DNA of 32,334 nucleotides from Rhodospirillaceae bacterium (GTDB lineage Bacteria > Pseudomonadota > Alphaproteobacteria > TMED109). The number at the start of each line of letters is the position of its first letter. The stretch's first letter is position 1. The translations under genes were made by a program, and so were the position numbers. Under the pieces are notes generated by a model. It was not told the DNA's origin. It searched no databases and was given only the letters and a program-made list of their open reading frames with translations. The stretch covers positions 1 to 32,334 of the forward strand of contig CACMKJ010000008.1 of assembly GCA_902614225.1 (NCBI GenBank), written 5' to 3'. Below, piece by piece: positions 1 to 8,361 of this stretch.

Positions 1-45
1 TGGTATGATACATATGGTAACATAATAAGAACTGAATTATATTGA
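1..45 (+). CDS. possible C-terminal tail of a CDS entering from the left edge (WYDTYGNIIRTELY*)
   Basis: Open frame 1 from base 1 to TGA at 43-45; too short to verify. Confidence 0.25.
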   Translation, partial: WYDTYGNIIRTELY

Positions 46-237
46 AATATGTAAAGACGTTGAACTAATAGAAACTATTGACCATTAACAATATTGAGGG
101 GGTGAAAAAACTTTTTCCTTAATCATAAAAAATCACCTGCTCAAGATTTGGAAAAATAAGGTCATAAATTATTATAAAATTGAATAGTTTTATTGTCTTA
201 TTTTGTTATAAAAGTACCTTTAAACTAAGACGTTATT

Positions 238-708
238 TTAATTTCTTGAAAACTCTATATATGCTTTTTCTGATATCTTACATTTTTCGATAGAATAGTT
301 CGCTTCTTCAAAATATTTAATTCCATATTTGCATTCTGCACCTATTAAGTATTTCCAGGGACCAGTTCCGTCTACATACTTATTTATCCCGACTCCTGCA
401 TCAAATTCACTAGACTCTCTTTTTATAACTGACCAATTTTTATTTCCCTTATGATCTATAACCTCACATTTCATATTTAATTCAATACTTTTATTTTTAT
501 GAGTAGTAAATAAACCAAAACATTTATTTTTTCCATAATTACCAAAGTTATCTGTCCATAAACCAGAGGATTTTATATTTGTGTGTATAGTACCATTTTC
601 CAACTCATATTTTTCTTCTTCAACAGTAGCATAACTTGTAGTAATTAATTCTTTTGCATTAGAAGCATAAATACAAGAGAATAAAAGTATAGCAATCAAA
701 AATTTCAT
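238..708 (-). CDS. array paralog 1: secreted four-Cys protein, C-tail subfamily
   Basis: Family motifs WTDNFGNYGKNKC, MKCEV, FDAGVG, GTGPWKYLIGAECKYG, EKCKISEKAY; start at internal ATG 708 (MKFLIAILLF) favoured by promoter spacing over ORF-track start 732. Confidence 0.88.
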   Translation of the reverse strand: MKFLIAILLFSCIYASNAKELITTSYATVEEEKYELENGTIHTNIKSSGLWTDNFGNYGKNKCFGLFTTHKNKSIELNMKCEVIDHKGNKNWSVIKRESSEFDAGVGINKYVDGTGPWKYLIGAECKYGIKYFEEANYSIEKCKISEKAYIEFSRN

Positions 709-742
709 ACTTTTAATATAATAGGTTATCATAAATATCCAA
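709..742 (-). promoter_or_regulatory. promoter of paralog 1: TTGGAT-16-TATATT-6-ATG
   Basis: Same geometry as other array promoters; -10 ends 6 nt before ATG. Confidence 0.55.
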
Positions 743-999
743 ATAGAAATTTGACCTTACTTCAGGACACTTCTCTTTTAACTTTTCATCTTTCATTTTT
801 TCTTTTCATTGTAAATAGTTGTGATTACCTTTAAACTTTTTTTCTCTTGTACTAATATCTTTACCTACAAATCATTATTCAATCAACTGCTAGATATACT
901 TTCAATAATATTTACACAAAAATGATTTAAACCAAATATTCTTTACACAAAAAGATTTACACTAATTTAAAAAAAATAAAGATTTCTGAATGATACGAT

Positions 1000-1057
1000 A
1001 AAGAGCACGAGAATAATAATCCCAAAGTCGTAAGTTTAAATGTTGTTACCGCCACCA
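1000..1057 (+). pseudogene. decayed tRNA(CAU)-like 3' half, copy A
   Basis: aagagcacgagaataataatcccaaagtcgtaagtttaaatgttgttaccgccaCCA aligns with copy B (2928-2997); anticodon lost. Confidence 0.5.
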
Positions 1058-1159
1058 CAAATCTATAGTCAATCTAACTTTTAAAGGATTATTACTTCAC
1101 TAAAAATAGCTCAAATCTGTGATACAGTTTGAAAAAGTAAAAATATGGTACGAAATATA

Positions 1160-1187
1160 AGGACAAAGGAGATGTTTTTTATATAAT
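1160..1187 (+). promoter_or_regulatory. array promoter: AGGACA-16-TATAAT, 6 nt to ATG
   Basis: GGACA 1161-1165, TATAAT 1182-1187, ATG 1194. Confidence 0.75.
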
Positions 1188-1193
1188 GATTTT

Positions 1194-1655
1194 ATGAAAA
1201 TATTATTTATATTTATATACTTCTCTTTGATTAATTCATTATTTTCTTATGATTTTGAAATGGAAATTCTTTCTGTAGGTGATGAAAGAGACACTAACAT
1301 TTTTAAATACTCTGATACTATTACTTATAGGCATTTTAATAATACTACAAACTGGAAAGATAATTTAGGTGATTGGGGTAAATTACAATGTGCGGGTAAT
1401 CATACTATAATAAAGAATCAAGGCACAATACTTAAAAATTATTGTAAAGGTACAAATAAAGATGGTGATATTTTTTGGTTAATGATGGACAGAAAGTCAA
1501 ATGACTTTGATTCTGGTATTGGTACAATAGTATATGAAAAAGGCACTGGAAAATTTGAAAAATACGATGGTGCTCAATGTGTTTATGCAATTACGTTTCT
1601 TCCTGAAAGAGATGGATCATTTATTAAAAGTAAATGTAAATTTAATGATCAATAA
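1194..1655 (+). CDS. array paralog 2: secreted four-Cys protein, FWL subfamily
   Basis: Signal peptide MKILFIFIYFSLINSLFS; NWKDNLGDWGKLQC, YCKG, FWLMMDR, DSGIG, GTGKF, QCVYA, KCKF. Confidence 0.92.
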   Translation: MKILFIFIYFSLINSLFSYDFEMEILSVGDERDTNIFKYSDTITYRHFNNTTNWKDNLGDWGKLQCAGNHTIIKNQGTILKNYCKGTNKDGDIFWLMMDRKSNDFDSGIGTIVYEKGTGKFEKYDGAQCVYAITFLPERDGSFIKSKCKFNDQ

Positions 1656-1693
1656 TCTACTATCTTATATTTTAAAAACAAAATCGAAATACA

Positions 1694-1721
1694 AGGACAA
1701 CAAATAAGATTTGCATATACT
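1694..1721 (+). promoter_or_regulatory. array promoter: AGGACA-16-TATACT, 6 nt to ATG
   Basis: GGACA 1695-1699, TATACT 1716-1721, ATG 1728. Confidence 0.75.
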
Positions 1722-1727
1722 ATTTAT

Positions 1728-2183
1728 ATGAAATTTTTTTTAATTATATTTATTTTTTTATCTATTAATATTACTTATTCAGAAGAATTTTCTTTAAAAT
1801 GGAGTATAAGTGTTACAGTTTTAGACAATATTGAATTCATAGATGGTGGAAACTATGAAGTCAATAGAGCAGAAGGTTCATGGGAAGATAACAAAGGCTA
1901 CTATGGATACTTAAAATGTATAGGACCTTTACTAATTGATAAAGAAAAAAATTTGAAACTAGATTTAATCTGTGATGGATATGATAATAAAAATGATAAG
2001 TTTCAAATTAATTTAAAGAGAAATTCTTTTGAAGATGCGGGCATAGGCAAAGCAATCTATATTAGTGGTACTGGTAGATATTTAAATTTTATCAAAAAGG
2101 AATGCACATATGCAGTTAATTATTTAGATCCTAGAGAAAGGGGTAAAAGATTAGGATTTTATAAACAAATATGTAAGGACTAA
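1728..2183 (+). CDS. array paralog 3: secreted four-Cys protein
   Basis: Signal peptide; SWEDNKGYYGYLKC, LICDG, FQINLKRN, DAGIGK, GTGRY, KECTYAVNYL, QICKD. Confidence 0.9.
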   Translation: MKFFLIIFIFLSINITYSEEFSLKWSISVTVLDNIEFIDGGNYEVNRAEGSWEDNKGYYGYLKCIGPLLIDKEKNLKLDLICDGYDNKNDKFQINLKRNSFEDAGIGKAIYISGTGRYLNFIKKECTYAVNYLDPRERGKRLGFYKQICKD

Positions 2184-2230
2184 TTATTACATTCTGTAAT
2201 GTAGAGATTTAATATAGTAAACTTTTTTTA

Positions 2231-2680
2231 TTATTTTAATTGACATTTATGCTTTGAAAAAGCACTTTCATCTAAAAGTTTTACTGCATAAATACATTCA
2301 GTTCCAATCAGTTCTTTGTATTTACCTGTTCCAAAAATAAATTTTGATTTTCCAATACCAGCATCAAAATCTTCAGTATTTCTTCTTAGTTCTAACCAAA
2401 ACTTTTCATTATCTTGATTTTTGCCATCACAAAAACCCAATAATTTAGCATTACTGTTTTTATCTCCCAAATAAATATTAAATAGACATTTTAAAACTCC
2501 ATAATCTCCATATGAGTTTTGCCAGTTAGCAGTATTTTTTACATGTTGGTATTTAGTATTATTAGGGAAATCAATTATATCTATGTCATTAGAATTAATA
2601 CTAAAAAAAATTTCTACTTCAAAACTTTTTGCAGATAAATTAAAAAAAATAAAATAAAATAGTATGATTAAAATTTTCAT
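2231..2680 (-). CDS. array paralog 4: secreted four-Cys protein, FWL subfamily
   Basis: NWQNSYGDYGVLKC, GFCDG, FWLELRR, DAGIGK, GTGKYKELIGTECIYAV, HKCQLK; ATG at 2680 preferred over TTG at 2686. Confidence 0.9.
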   Translation of the reverse strand: MKILIILFYFIFFNLSAKSFEVEIFFSINSNDIDIIDFPNNTKYQHVKNTANWQNSYGDYGVLKCLFNIYLGDKNSNAKLLGFCDGKNQDNEKFWLELRRNTEDFDAGIGKSKFIFGTGKYKELIGTECIYAVKLLDESAFSKHKCQLK

Positions 2681-2927
2681 TAACAAATGTTATACTTTAT
2701 AAACAAAACTGCCAAATAAAATCTACTTTTCAAGAACTTAAAGAGATTTCTAATTATTCTGTCTAATAATAACAATTATTTATCATTTTTCATACAATCT
2801 ATCACTTACTTAACTTGCGAATATACATTAATAAAAATATTTACATTATTACGGTTTAAACCAAATGTTCTTTGCACAAAAAGATTTACACTCACATTTA
2901 TACTAACTAAAAAACCCAAGCTTTCTG

Positions 2928-2997
2928 CATGATTCTAAAAAAAAGTAGGGGAATCATAATCCTAAGGTCGCAAGTTTACATTTTGCCACCGCAACCA
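2928..2997 (+). pseudogene. decayed tRNA(CAU)-like sequence, copy B (best preserved)
   Basis: GGGGAATCATAATCCTAAGGTC GCAAG TTTACAT TTTGC CACCGCA A CCA: anticodon arm with CAT, T-arm pairing GCAAG/TTTGC, acceptor 3' strand and encoded CCA; D-arm/5' acceptor decayed. Confidence 0.6.
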
Positions 2998-3091
2998 CAA
3001 AACCACAGTCATTTTACATATAGAGATATTCAAAAATCAAAAAAAATTATTTTTTTCCCTTTTTACCCTTAAAAAATCAGAACGAAATATA

Positions 3092-3174
3092 AGGACAGCA
3101 GATGAATTTTTTTTCTATCGAGGATATTAAACACTTACTCATCATATTCAGTTTATATTTTCTTAGAATTTAAT
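3092..3174 (+). pseudogene. orphan array promoter plus signal-peptide relic of a deleted paralog
   Basis: AGGACA, 16 nt, TCTATC, exactly 6 nt (GAGGAT), then ATT AAA CAC TTA CTC ATC ATA TTC AGT TTA TAT TTT CTT AGA ATT TAA = (M>I)KHLLIIFSLYFLRI*. Confidence 0.55.
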
Positions 3175-3179
3175 TTTAC

Positions 3180-3221
3180 GTGTTGTTATTTTAAAACCGG
3201 GAGGAGATAAGATAACAACAC
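3180..3221. repeat. inverted repeat GTGTTGTTAT - 22 nt - ATAACAACAC, loop containing GGGAGGAGA
   Basis: Perfect 10-bp stem read directly. Confidence 0.65.
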
Positions 3222-3398
3222 ATTATAAATATACCATTTTAATATTTAAAAAAAATAACAACTAGATTTATTATATAATGAAATTAAATAACGGATCATG
3301 AAAATTATTTTTAATGGCAGCATTTAATTAAAAGATTATTGACAGGTCATAATTCTGTAATAAATAAATGATCTAATTGAAAATTATACGTATTTTAA

Positions 3399-3893
3399 TT
3401 AATCGTATTTAAAATTAACTATACGGTCATATGATGCTTTTGTAACATTACAAGAAGCATCAAAAAGATAATAATTTTGATCATGAACTGTTCTGAGTGC
3501 TCCTAAACATCTTGCACCAACTAACTCTTCAAATGGTCCAGTTCCATGAGTTATTTTAAATGGATTTACCTCTGCATCCAAATCTCCTCCAGGATCATCA
3601 TGAAAAGTCCAAAAAGAAAAACCGTTTTTTGCAATTCCTTTACATGTAATAAACTGTTTATTTATTTGCCCTTTACTATTTAATTCCATAGTTCCTGTAC
3701 ATTCACTAGAACCAAATAAACCAACGTTACTAGTAAAGGTATTTGAAGAGGTCCAATTAAATACAATTCCTTGATTATTTGGAAACTCAATAGTATTTTC
3801 AATTTTTTGTTTGCCGCCAAAAGACATTTTTACGGTTTCTGCATTAATAGAATTTATTATGAAGAAAAAAATTATAAAAAATAAACGATACAT
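3399..3893 (-). CDS. array paralog 5: most divergent member
   Basis: Signal peptide; FTSNVGLFGSSECTG, TCKG, FWTFHDDPGGDLDAEV, GTGPFEELVGARCLGAL, ASCNVT; keeps four Cys, lacks the conserved Arg. Confidence 0.82.
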   Translation of the reverse strand: MYRLFFIIFFFIINSINAETVKMSFGGKQKIENTIEFPNNQGIVFNWTSSNTFTSNVGLFGSSECTGTMELNSKGQINKQFITCKGIAKNGFSFWTFHDDPGGDLDAEVNPFKITHGTGPFEELVGARCLGALRTVHDQNYYLFDASCNVTKASYDRIVNFKYD

Positions 3894-4059
3894 AGCGCTT
3901 ATATTAATAATTTAGGAAAAAAAAACAAGATATTACTATTAATTAGTATAAAAATTAATTATTTTAAAAATTATAGTACTAGCTTTGCATTTAATTTCTT
4001 CAAGAACGTTTGTGTCTAATGTTTTACTCAAATAAAAAACTTAGAAAATCTGGTGAAAC

Positions 4060-4120
4060 AAAGATTAACTGTGAAATCATAATTTTAAAATCGTAATTTT
4101 TAATCTTGCTACTGCCACTT
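4060..4120 (+). pseudogene. decayed tRNA(CAU)-like 3' half, copy C
   Basis: ctgtgaaaTCATAAttttaaaaTCGtaatttttaatcTTGCtACtGCCActt aligns with copies A and B. Confidence 0.42.
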
Positions 4121-4215
4121 CATAATTATAACTAACTATACTTTTCAAGTAATAAAAATAAAAAAAAATTTAAAGCTGTGAAATACTTAGAAATTTAATA
4201 TAGTGAAAAAATATT

Positions 4216-4243
4216 AAGACAGAATAATAGATTAATATATGAT
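4216..4243 (+). promoter_or_regulatory. array promoter: AAGACA-16-TATGAT, 6 nt to ATG 4250
   Basis: Exact geometry if the second ATG (MKFIFTIKL) is the start. Confidence 0.65.
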
Positions 4244-4249
4244 ATGAAC

Positions 4250-4702
4250 ATGAAATTTATATTTACAATTAAACTTATCTTATTAGCAAACATATTATAC
4301 TCTAGTGACTTTGGAATTGAGATATTATCAAGTGACTCTGATGTAAGAGTTACAGAGATACCTGATGTAATGACTTATAGGCAGTTCCAAGTAAATTCAA
4401 ACTGGAAGGATACATTAGGTGATTGGGGTATATTAGAATGCACCGGCACGTTTACTTTATTAAAAGAAAATAAAACCATATTAAAAAATTACTGCAAAGG
4501 AACAAATGTTGAGGATGAAAATTTTTGGTTGATAATGGATAGAGAATCGGACAATTTTGACTCTGGAATAGGAGAAATTCAGTATGTGCAAGGTAATGGA
4601 AAATTTAAAAAATATATAGGAGCAAAATGTGTTTATGCTGTATCACATCTGAAAAGACGTATAGGAACATTCATAAAGGCAAAATGTGATTTAATAAAAT
4701 AA
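4250..4702 (+). CDS. array paralog 6: secreted four-Cys protein, close to paralog 2
   Basis: NWKDTLGDWGILEC, ILKNYCKGTN, FWLIMDRESDNFDSGIG, GNGKF, KCVYAV, KCDL; ORF-track start is 4244. Confidence 0.9.
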   Translation: MKFIFTIKLILLANILYSSDFGIEILSSDSDVRVTEIPDVMTYRQFQVNSNWKDTLGDWGILECTGTFTLLKENKTILKNYCKGTNVEDENFWLIMDRESDNFDSGIGEIQYVQGNGKFKKYIGAKCVYAVSHLKRRIGTFIKAKCDLIK

Positions 4703-4773
4703 AGTATAAAAATGTGCTTTTTAACTATATTATTGAAAATTTAAATATTTGAGTAGTCTAATTCAATACATAC

Positions 4774-5199
4774 ATGAAATACTTGATGGTTATATTTGCT
4801 TTATTAATGATGTCAGTTGCTTTTGGAATAGAGCCTAATAAAAAAGGTATTTTTTTAAAAAATATATTAGAAAGTTATAAATGGAAAAAAAGATTTTTAG
4901 TTCTTGTTACAAACAAAGAAGATATAGTTTTAATTAAAGAGGTTCAAAAATTTTTTAAAAATAATGAATGTAGAAATCATGAAAGAGAGTTAGAACTGAT
5001 TAAAATCATTATAGAAAAAGATTATGATCCACTGTTGCCACTTTATTTTAAAAACAAAAAAGGAATTTGGCTAATAGGGTATGACGGAAAAATAAAAGCA
5101 TATTCTCGAGATAATTCTTTATTATTAAATTTATATGACATAATAGATATTATGCCTATTAGAAAATTAGAAATAGAAGCGCCTTCAATTTATTATTAA
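4774..5199 (+). CDS. secreted DUF4174-like protein
   Basis: Signal peptide; LESYKWKKRFLVLVTN ... LYFKNKKGIWLIGYDGKIKAYS ... LYDIIDIMPIRKLEI resembles DUF4174. Confidence 0.7.
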   Translation: MKYLMVIFALLMMSVAFGIEPNKKGIFLKNILESYKWKKRFLVLVTNKEDIVLIKEVQKFFKNNECRNHERELELIKIIIEKDYDPLLPLYFKNKKGIWLIGYDGKIKAYSRDNSLLLNLYDIIDIMPIRKLEIEAPSIYY

Positions 5200-5212
5200 A
5201 TTATCTTATATT

Positions 5213-5428
5213 ATGATTTATAAAATTAAAGATAACTTAGGTATTGAATATGAAATTAAAGATATTAAAAAATTTGCTAGTCATATTTTTCAGTTTCATT
5301 CTTTTGGTATTTCATTACATCAAGAAAATGGCCATGATTTTACAGTAAATGCTGCTTTTAGAGAGAGAATATCTAAATTTCTAATAATAGAAAAAAATGA
5401 AAATACTAATAAAAGAAATATTAAATAA
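5213..5428 (+). CDS. small uncharacterised protein (FGISLHQENGHDFTVNAAFRERI)
   Basis: 71-aa ORF, first of a compact overlapping trio. Confidence 0.65.
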   Translation: MIYKIKDNLGIEYEIKDIKKFASHIFQFHSFGISLHQENGHDFTVNAAFRERISKFLIIEKNENTNKRNIK

Positions 5429-5663
5429 TAAATTTGAAGTAATAGTTAAAAATAAGATTAATACAAAACACACTGTCATAGTATCTGAGGAATATTATTT
5501 AAGTTTAACGTCAAAAAAAATATCTAAAAAAAAATTAATTGAGTATAGCTTTAAATTTCTTTTAAATAGAGAAGCTAATACATCAATTTTATCCTTCTTT
5601 GAACTAAATGTTATAACATCATATTTCCCTGACTTTGAGAGTGAAATAAAAAAATTATTGTAG
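5397..5663 (+). CDS. small uncharacterised protein with LLNREANTSILSFFELNVITSYFPDFE C-terminus
   Basis: 88-aa ORF overlapping the previous by 32 bp. Confidence 0.7.
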   Translation: MKILIKEILNNKFEVIVKNKINTKHTVIVSEEYYLSLTSKKISKKKLIEYSFKFLLNREANTSILSFFELNVITSYFPDFESEIKKLL

Positions 5664-5670
5664 TAATCTA

Positions 5671-5874
5671 TTGAGATACAGAAAAAAAAAATGTTACAGT
5701 TGTAATAGAGATAAGGAAATATTATATCGTTGTAGACATGATGAAATTTTCTTAGAAAGAAGCAGAGTCTATAAAAGTTGGTTTTTTGTTTGTGAATATT
5801 GTTTACAAGATATTAAAAAAAAATTTAAAAACTCTTATCAATATGGAGGAACCTGGAAAAGTAGAAAAAAATAA
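5671..5874 (+). CDS. small zinc-ribbon-like protein (CYSC...CEYC...YGGTWKSRKK)
   Basis: TTG start; two CxxC pairs; typical YGGTWK tail. Confidence 0.65.
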   Translation: MRYRKKKCYSCNRDKEILYRCRHDEIFLERSRVYKSWFFVCEYCLQDIKKKFKNSYQYGGTWKSRKK

Positions 5875-5935
5875 GTGATTAATTATTTTTTGAGTAAAAC
5901 TAAAAATATTTTTAAAATATTAGGAAAATAGATTT

Positions 5936-6421
5936 ATGGTAAGTATAATTAAAGGAACAAAATCATTAATATTTTATTTATTCATGTTTAATACAAATGT
6001 ATTTGCTGATATATATAATTTTAAATGGTACAACGAAGAGAAACAGAGCGACAAGATAGTATTACCAGATAATTCAAATTTTTTTTCATTTACTTCTTCA
6101 GGAATATGGGAAGATAATTTAGGAAATTATGGAGAGATGAAATGTGTTGTTTCATTATTTTCAGATAGCATGCAGGGTATTGAACTAATTGGGTATTGTG
6201 AAGCTAAAGATAATAAAGATGAGAAGTTTTGGACTAAATTAGATAGAACTTCTTCAGGGCAAGAGTTAGGAATTGGAAAAATGACCTTTTTGTCTGGTAC
6301 CTCTAAATACTCTAGGTTAAAAAACATAAGCTGCCCTTATGCAGTTGAATGGGTTGGAAGTGGAGGTATCTTGAAAGCAAGGTGCAGCAAAGAGATAAAT
6401 ATAAAGGGCCTATTAAAATAA
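5936..6421 (+). CDS. array paralog 7: secreted four-Cys protein, FW subfamily
   Basis: IWEDNLGNYGEMKC, GYCEA, FWTKLDR, LGIGK, GTSKY, SCPYAV, ARCSK. Confidence 0.9.
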   Translation: MVSIIKGTKSLIFYLFMFNTNVFADIYNFKWYNEEKQSDKIVLPDNSNFFSFTSSGIWEDNLGNYGEMKCVVSLFSDSMQGIELIGYCEAKDNKDEKFWTKLDRTSSGQELGIGKMTFLSGTSKYSRLKNISCPYAVEWVGSGGILKARCSKEINIKGLLK

Positions 6422-6516
6422 TGGATAATGCACTTATTAATTATAAAATTTAATTTAGAATGTTTTTAAAGTATTGACTAGAAATAAAGTATCAAATGCT
6501 ATAGTGTTGATAAATA

Positions 6517-6879
6517 ATGATAAAATTTAATTTACTACTTAAAGAACCACATTTAAAAGCAATCAGTGATCTTAAAGAAAAGTTTTTAGCTAAAAGTGAT
6601 CAAGAAATAGTAAATAAATGCATTGAGTCTGCACTAAATTTAAATAAAAATGATTTGATTTTTAGCACTGTAAAGGAAAAGTGTAGTGGGGGCTGCTTCG
6701 CATCTGAACCTCAATTTGAAATTGAATTAGATGAAAACACTTTTATGCAACTTAAAAAAATTTATATTAATAATAATTTTGATGATTATAAAACCGAAGA
6801 GGAAAGAATTAGTAAAGTTATCAGATGTATTATAAATTTTTTTGAGGATGAATCAAAACTAATAACTGTAAAATCCTAA
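6517..6879 (+). CDS. hypothetical protein, N-terminal ribbon-helix-helix-like segment
   Basis: LLLKEPHLKAISDLKEKFLAKSDQEIVNKCIESAL; two similar-looking halves; no signal peptide. Confidence 0.55.
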   Translation: MIKFNLLLKEPHLKAISDLKEKFLAKSDQEIVNKCIESALNLNKNDLIFSTVKEKCSGGCFASEPQFEIELDENTFMQLKKIYINNNFDDYKTEEERISKVIRCIINFFEDESKLITVKS

Positions 6880-6894
6880 ACTAAATTAAATAGG

Positions 6895-7029
6895 TCAAGA
6901 TTTTTTCTCGTCAGTATTATTTTTTTTCATTTTACCTTTTTTCTTGCATATTTTTTTAGCAATTAAACCTGACATTAATCCTAGAGAAATTCCTAGGATA
7001 GCTCCTCTTATAAATCCAAAAGCAAACAT
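6895..7029 (-). CDS. 44-aa single-TM protein MFAFGFIRGAILGISLGLMSGLIAKKICKKKGKMKKNNTDEKKS
   Basis: Read from reverse strand; below ORF-track cutoff. Confidence 0.45.
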   Translation of the reverse strand: MFAFGFIRGAILGISLGLMSGLIAKKICKKKGKMKKNNTDEKKS

Positions 7030-7168
7030 ATTTATATTCCCTGATTCATTTTTTTATAATATAAACATATAGTAATTAATTAGAATTTTAACAGTATATA
7101 TATTAAAAAATGTATATAAAAATTTTACATTAAATTTTTAAAGCAATGGTTTTTGAAAGAAAAATATA

Positions 7169-7196
7169 AGGACATCAGGAATTTTTTTTATATAAT
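7169..7196 (+). promoter_or_regulatory. array promoter: AGGACA-16-TATAAT, 6 nt to ATG
   Basis: GGACA 7170-7174, TATAAT 7191-7196, ATG 7203. Confidence 0.75.
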
Positions 7197-7202
7197 CATT
7201 AT

Positions 7203-7679
7203 ATGAAAAATAATTTAGTACTATTATTATGTTTTTTCTTATTTTCTAATTTGTATTCTGCAGAAATTGAAATGCAGAGTAATTCAAGAGTTAAATATGA
7301 TGAATTTATTTTCACAAACAAATCTAAATACATTATTATTAATCATGAGGGGCAATGGACTGATAGTATAGGTAATTATGGTTCTAATGAATGCAAAGGA
7401 TTAATAAAAAAAAATGAAAATGATGTAGTTTATTTTCTTGATGTGATTTGCGAGTTAGTTGACCAAAATAATCAAGTAACCTGGAGGAAGTTTGAAAGAA
7501 CGGGAAGTCAAATAGAGAGAGGCGTAGGTGTATCAACTATAATAGATACTACTAGCAAGTATAAAGATGAGTTGATTGGTACTAAATGTACTTATGCTGT
7601 TAATAGAACGAAAGATATGGTATTTGGTAAGTCAATTTGTAAAGTATCGGATGAATTATTTAAAAAATTAATAGAATAA
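7203..7679 (+). CDS. array paralog 8: secreted four-Cys protein, C-tail subfamily
   Basis: QWTDSIGNYGSNECKG, VICEL, RGVG, LIGTKCTYAV, ICKVSDELFKKLIE. Confidence 0.9.
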   Translation: MKNNLVLLLCFFLFSNLYSAEIEMQSNSRVKYDEFIFTNKSKYIIINHEGQWTDSIGNYGSNECKGLIKKNENDVVYFLDVICELVDQNNQVTWRKFERTGSQIERGVGVSTIIDTTSKYKDELIGTKCTYAVNRTKDMVFGKSICKVSDELFKKLIE

Positions 7680-7690
7680 GTCAGTTTTAA

Positions 7691-8140
7691 CTAATTTAGT
7701 TTACATTTATTATGTGCAAAGTTTTTATTATCTAAATATTTTATTGCATAAGAGCATCTAATCCCAATAAACTCCCTGTATTTTCCTGTAGCATCAAATA
7801 TAATACTCTTACCAACGCCTGCATCCGCATCTTGATTACCTTCTCTATTAACTCTGTGCCACATCTTTTCATTATCTTGATTTATATACTCATAAATATG
7901 GTCTAATTTAAAATAACTAGAATTTTTCTCTATAGGTCCCATGCATTTTATATGTCCATAATCCCCTAAATTATTTGTCCATGAACCTTCTCCTTTATAA
8001 ATTGAATATGTACCATTATTAGAATATGTAAAAGTATCAAGTATATATGATGCACTACCTTGAATTATCATTTCCTTTGAAAATGTTGCAAATGCAAAAA
8101 CAAAACTAAAAATAAACATTATAATTTTATAAAATATCAT
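7691..8140 (-). CDS. array paralog 9: secreted; second Cys replaced by Tyr
   Basis: SWTNNLGDYGHIKCMG, HIYEYINQ (TAT codon 7892-7894 instead of Cys), DAGVGK, IRCSYAIKYL, NKCKLN. Confidence 0.9.
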   Translation of the reverse strand: MIFYKIIMFIFSFVFAFATFSKEMIIQGSASYILDTFTYSNNGTYSIYKGEGSWTNNLGDYGHIKCMGPIEKNSSYFKLDHIYEYINQDNEKMWHRVNREGNQDADAGVGKSIIFDATGKYREFIGIRCSYAIKYLDNKNFAHNKCKLN

Positions 8141-8361
8141 AAAAAAATATTATACTTTTTGCTTGAAACATCAAAATAAATTATTTTTTTTGAATTTAAA
8201 CACAAGTAATAGTTTTGTTTTAAAGGATATTTATATTATAAATTTCAATTTCTAATAATTATCAAAACCAATAAAATATATTTTTTAGTATTAAAGCTTA
8301 TAATTAAATTACTAAAGTATTTTAAATTTTACATATAATATTTTTTTAAATATGATTAATA

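Noticed and set aside
6127-6327. Minus-strand ORF (66 aa)
   Set aside because: Antisense shadow of array paralog 7; no start signals.
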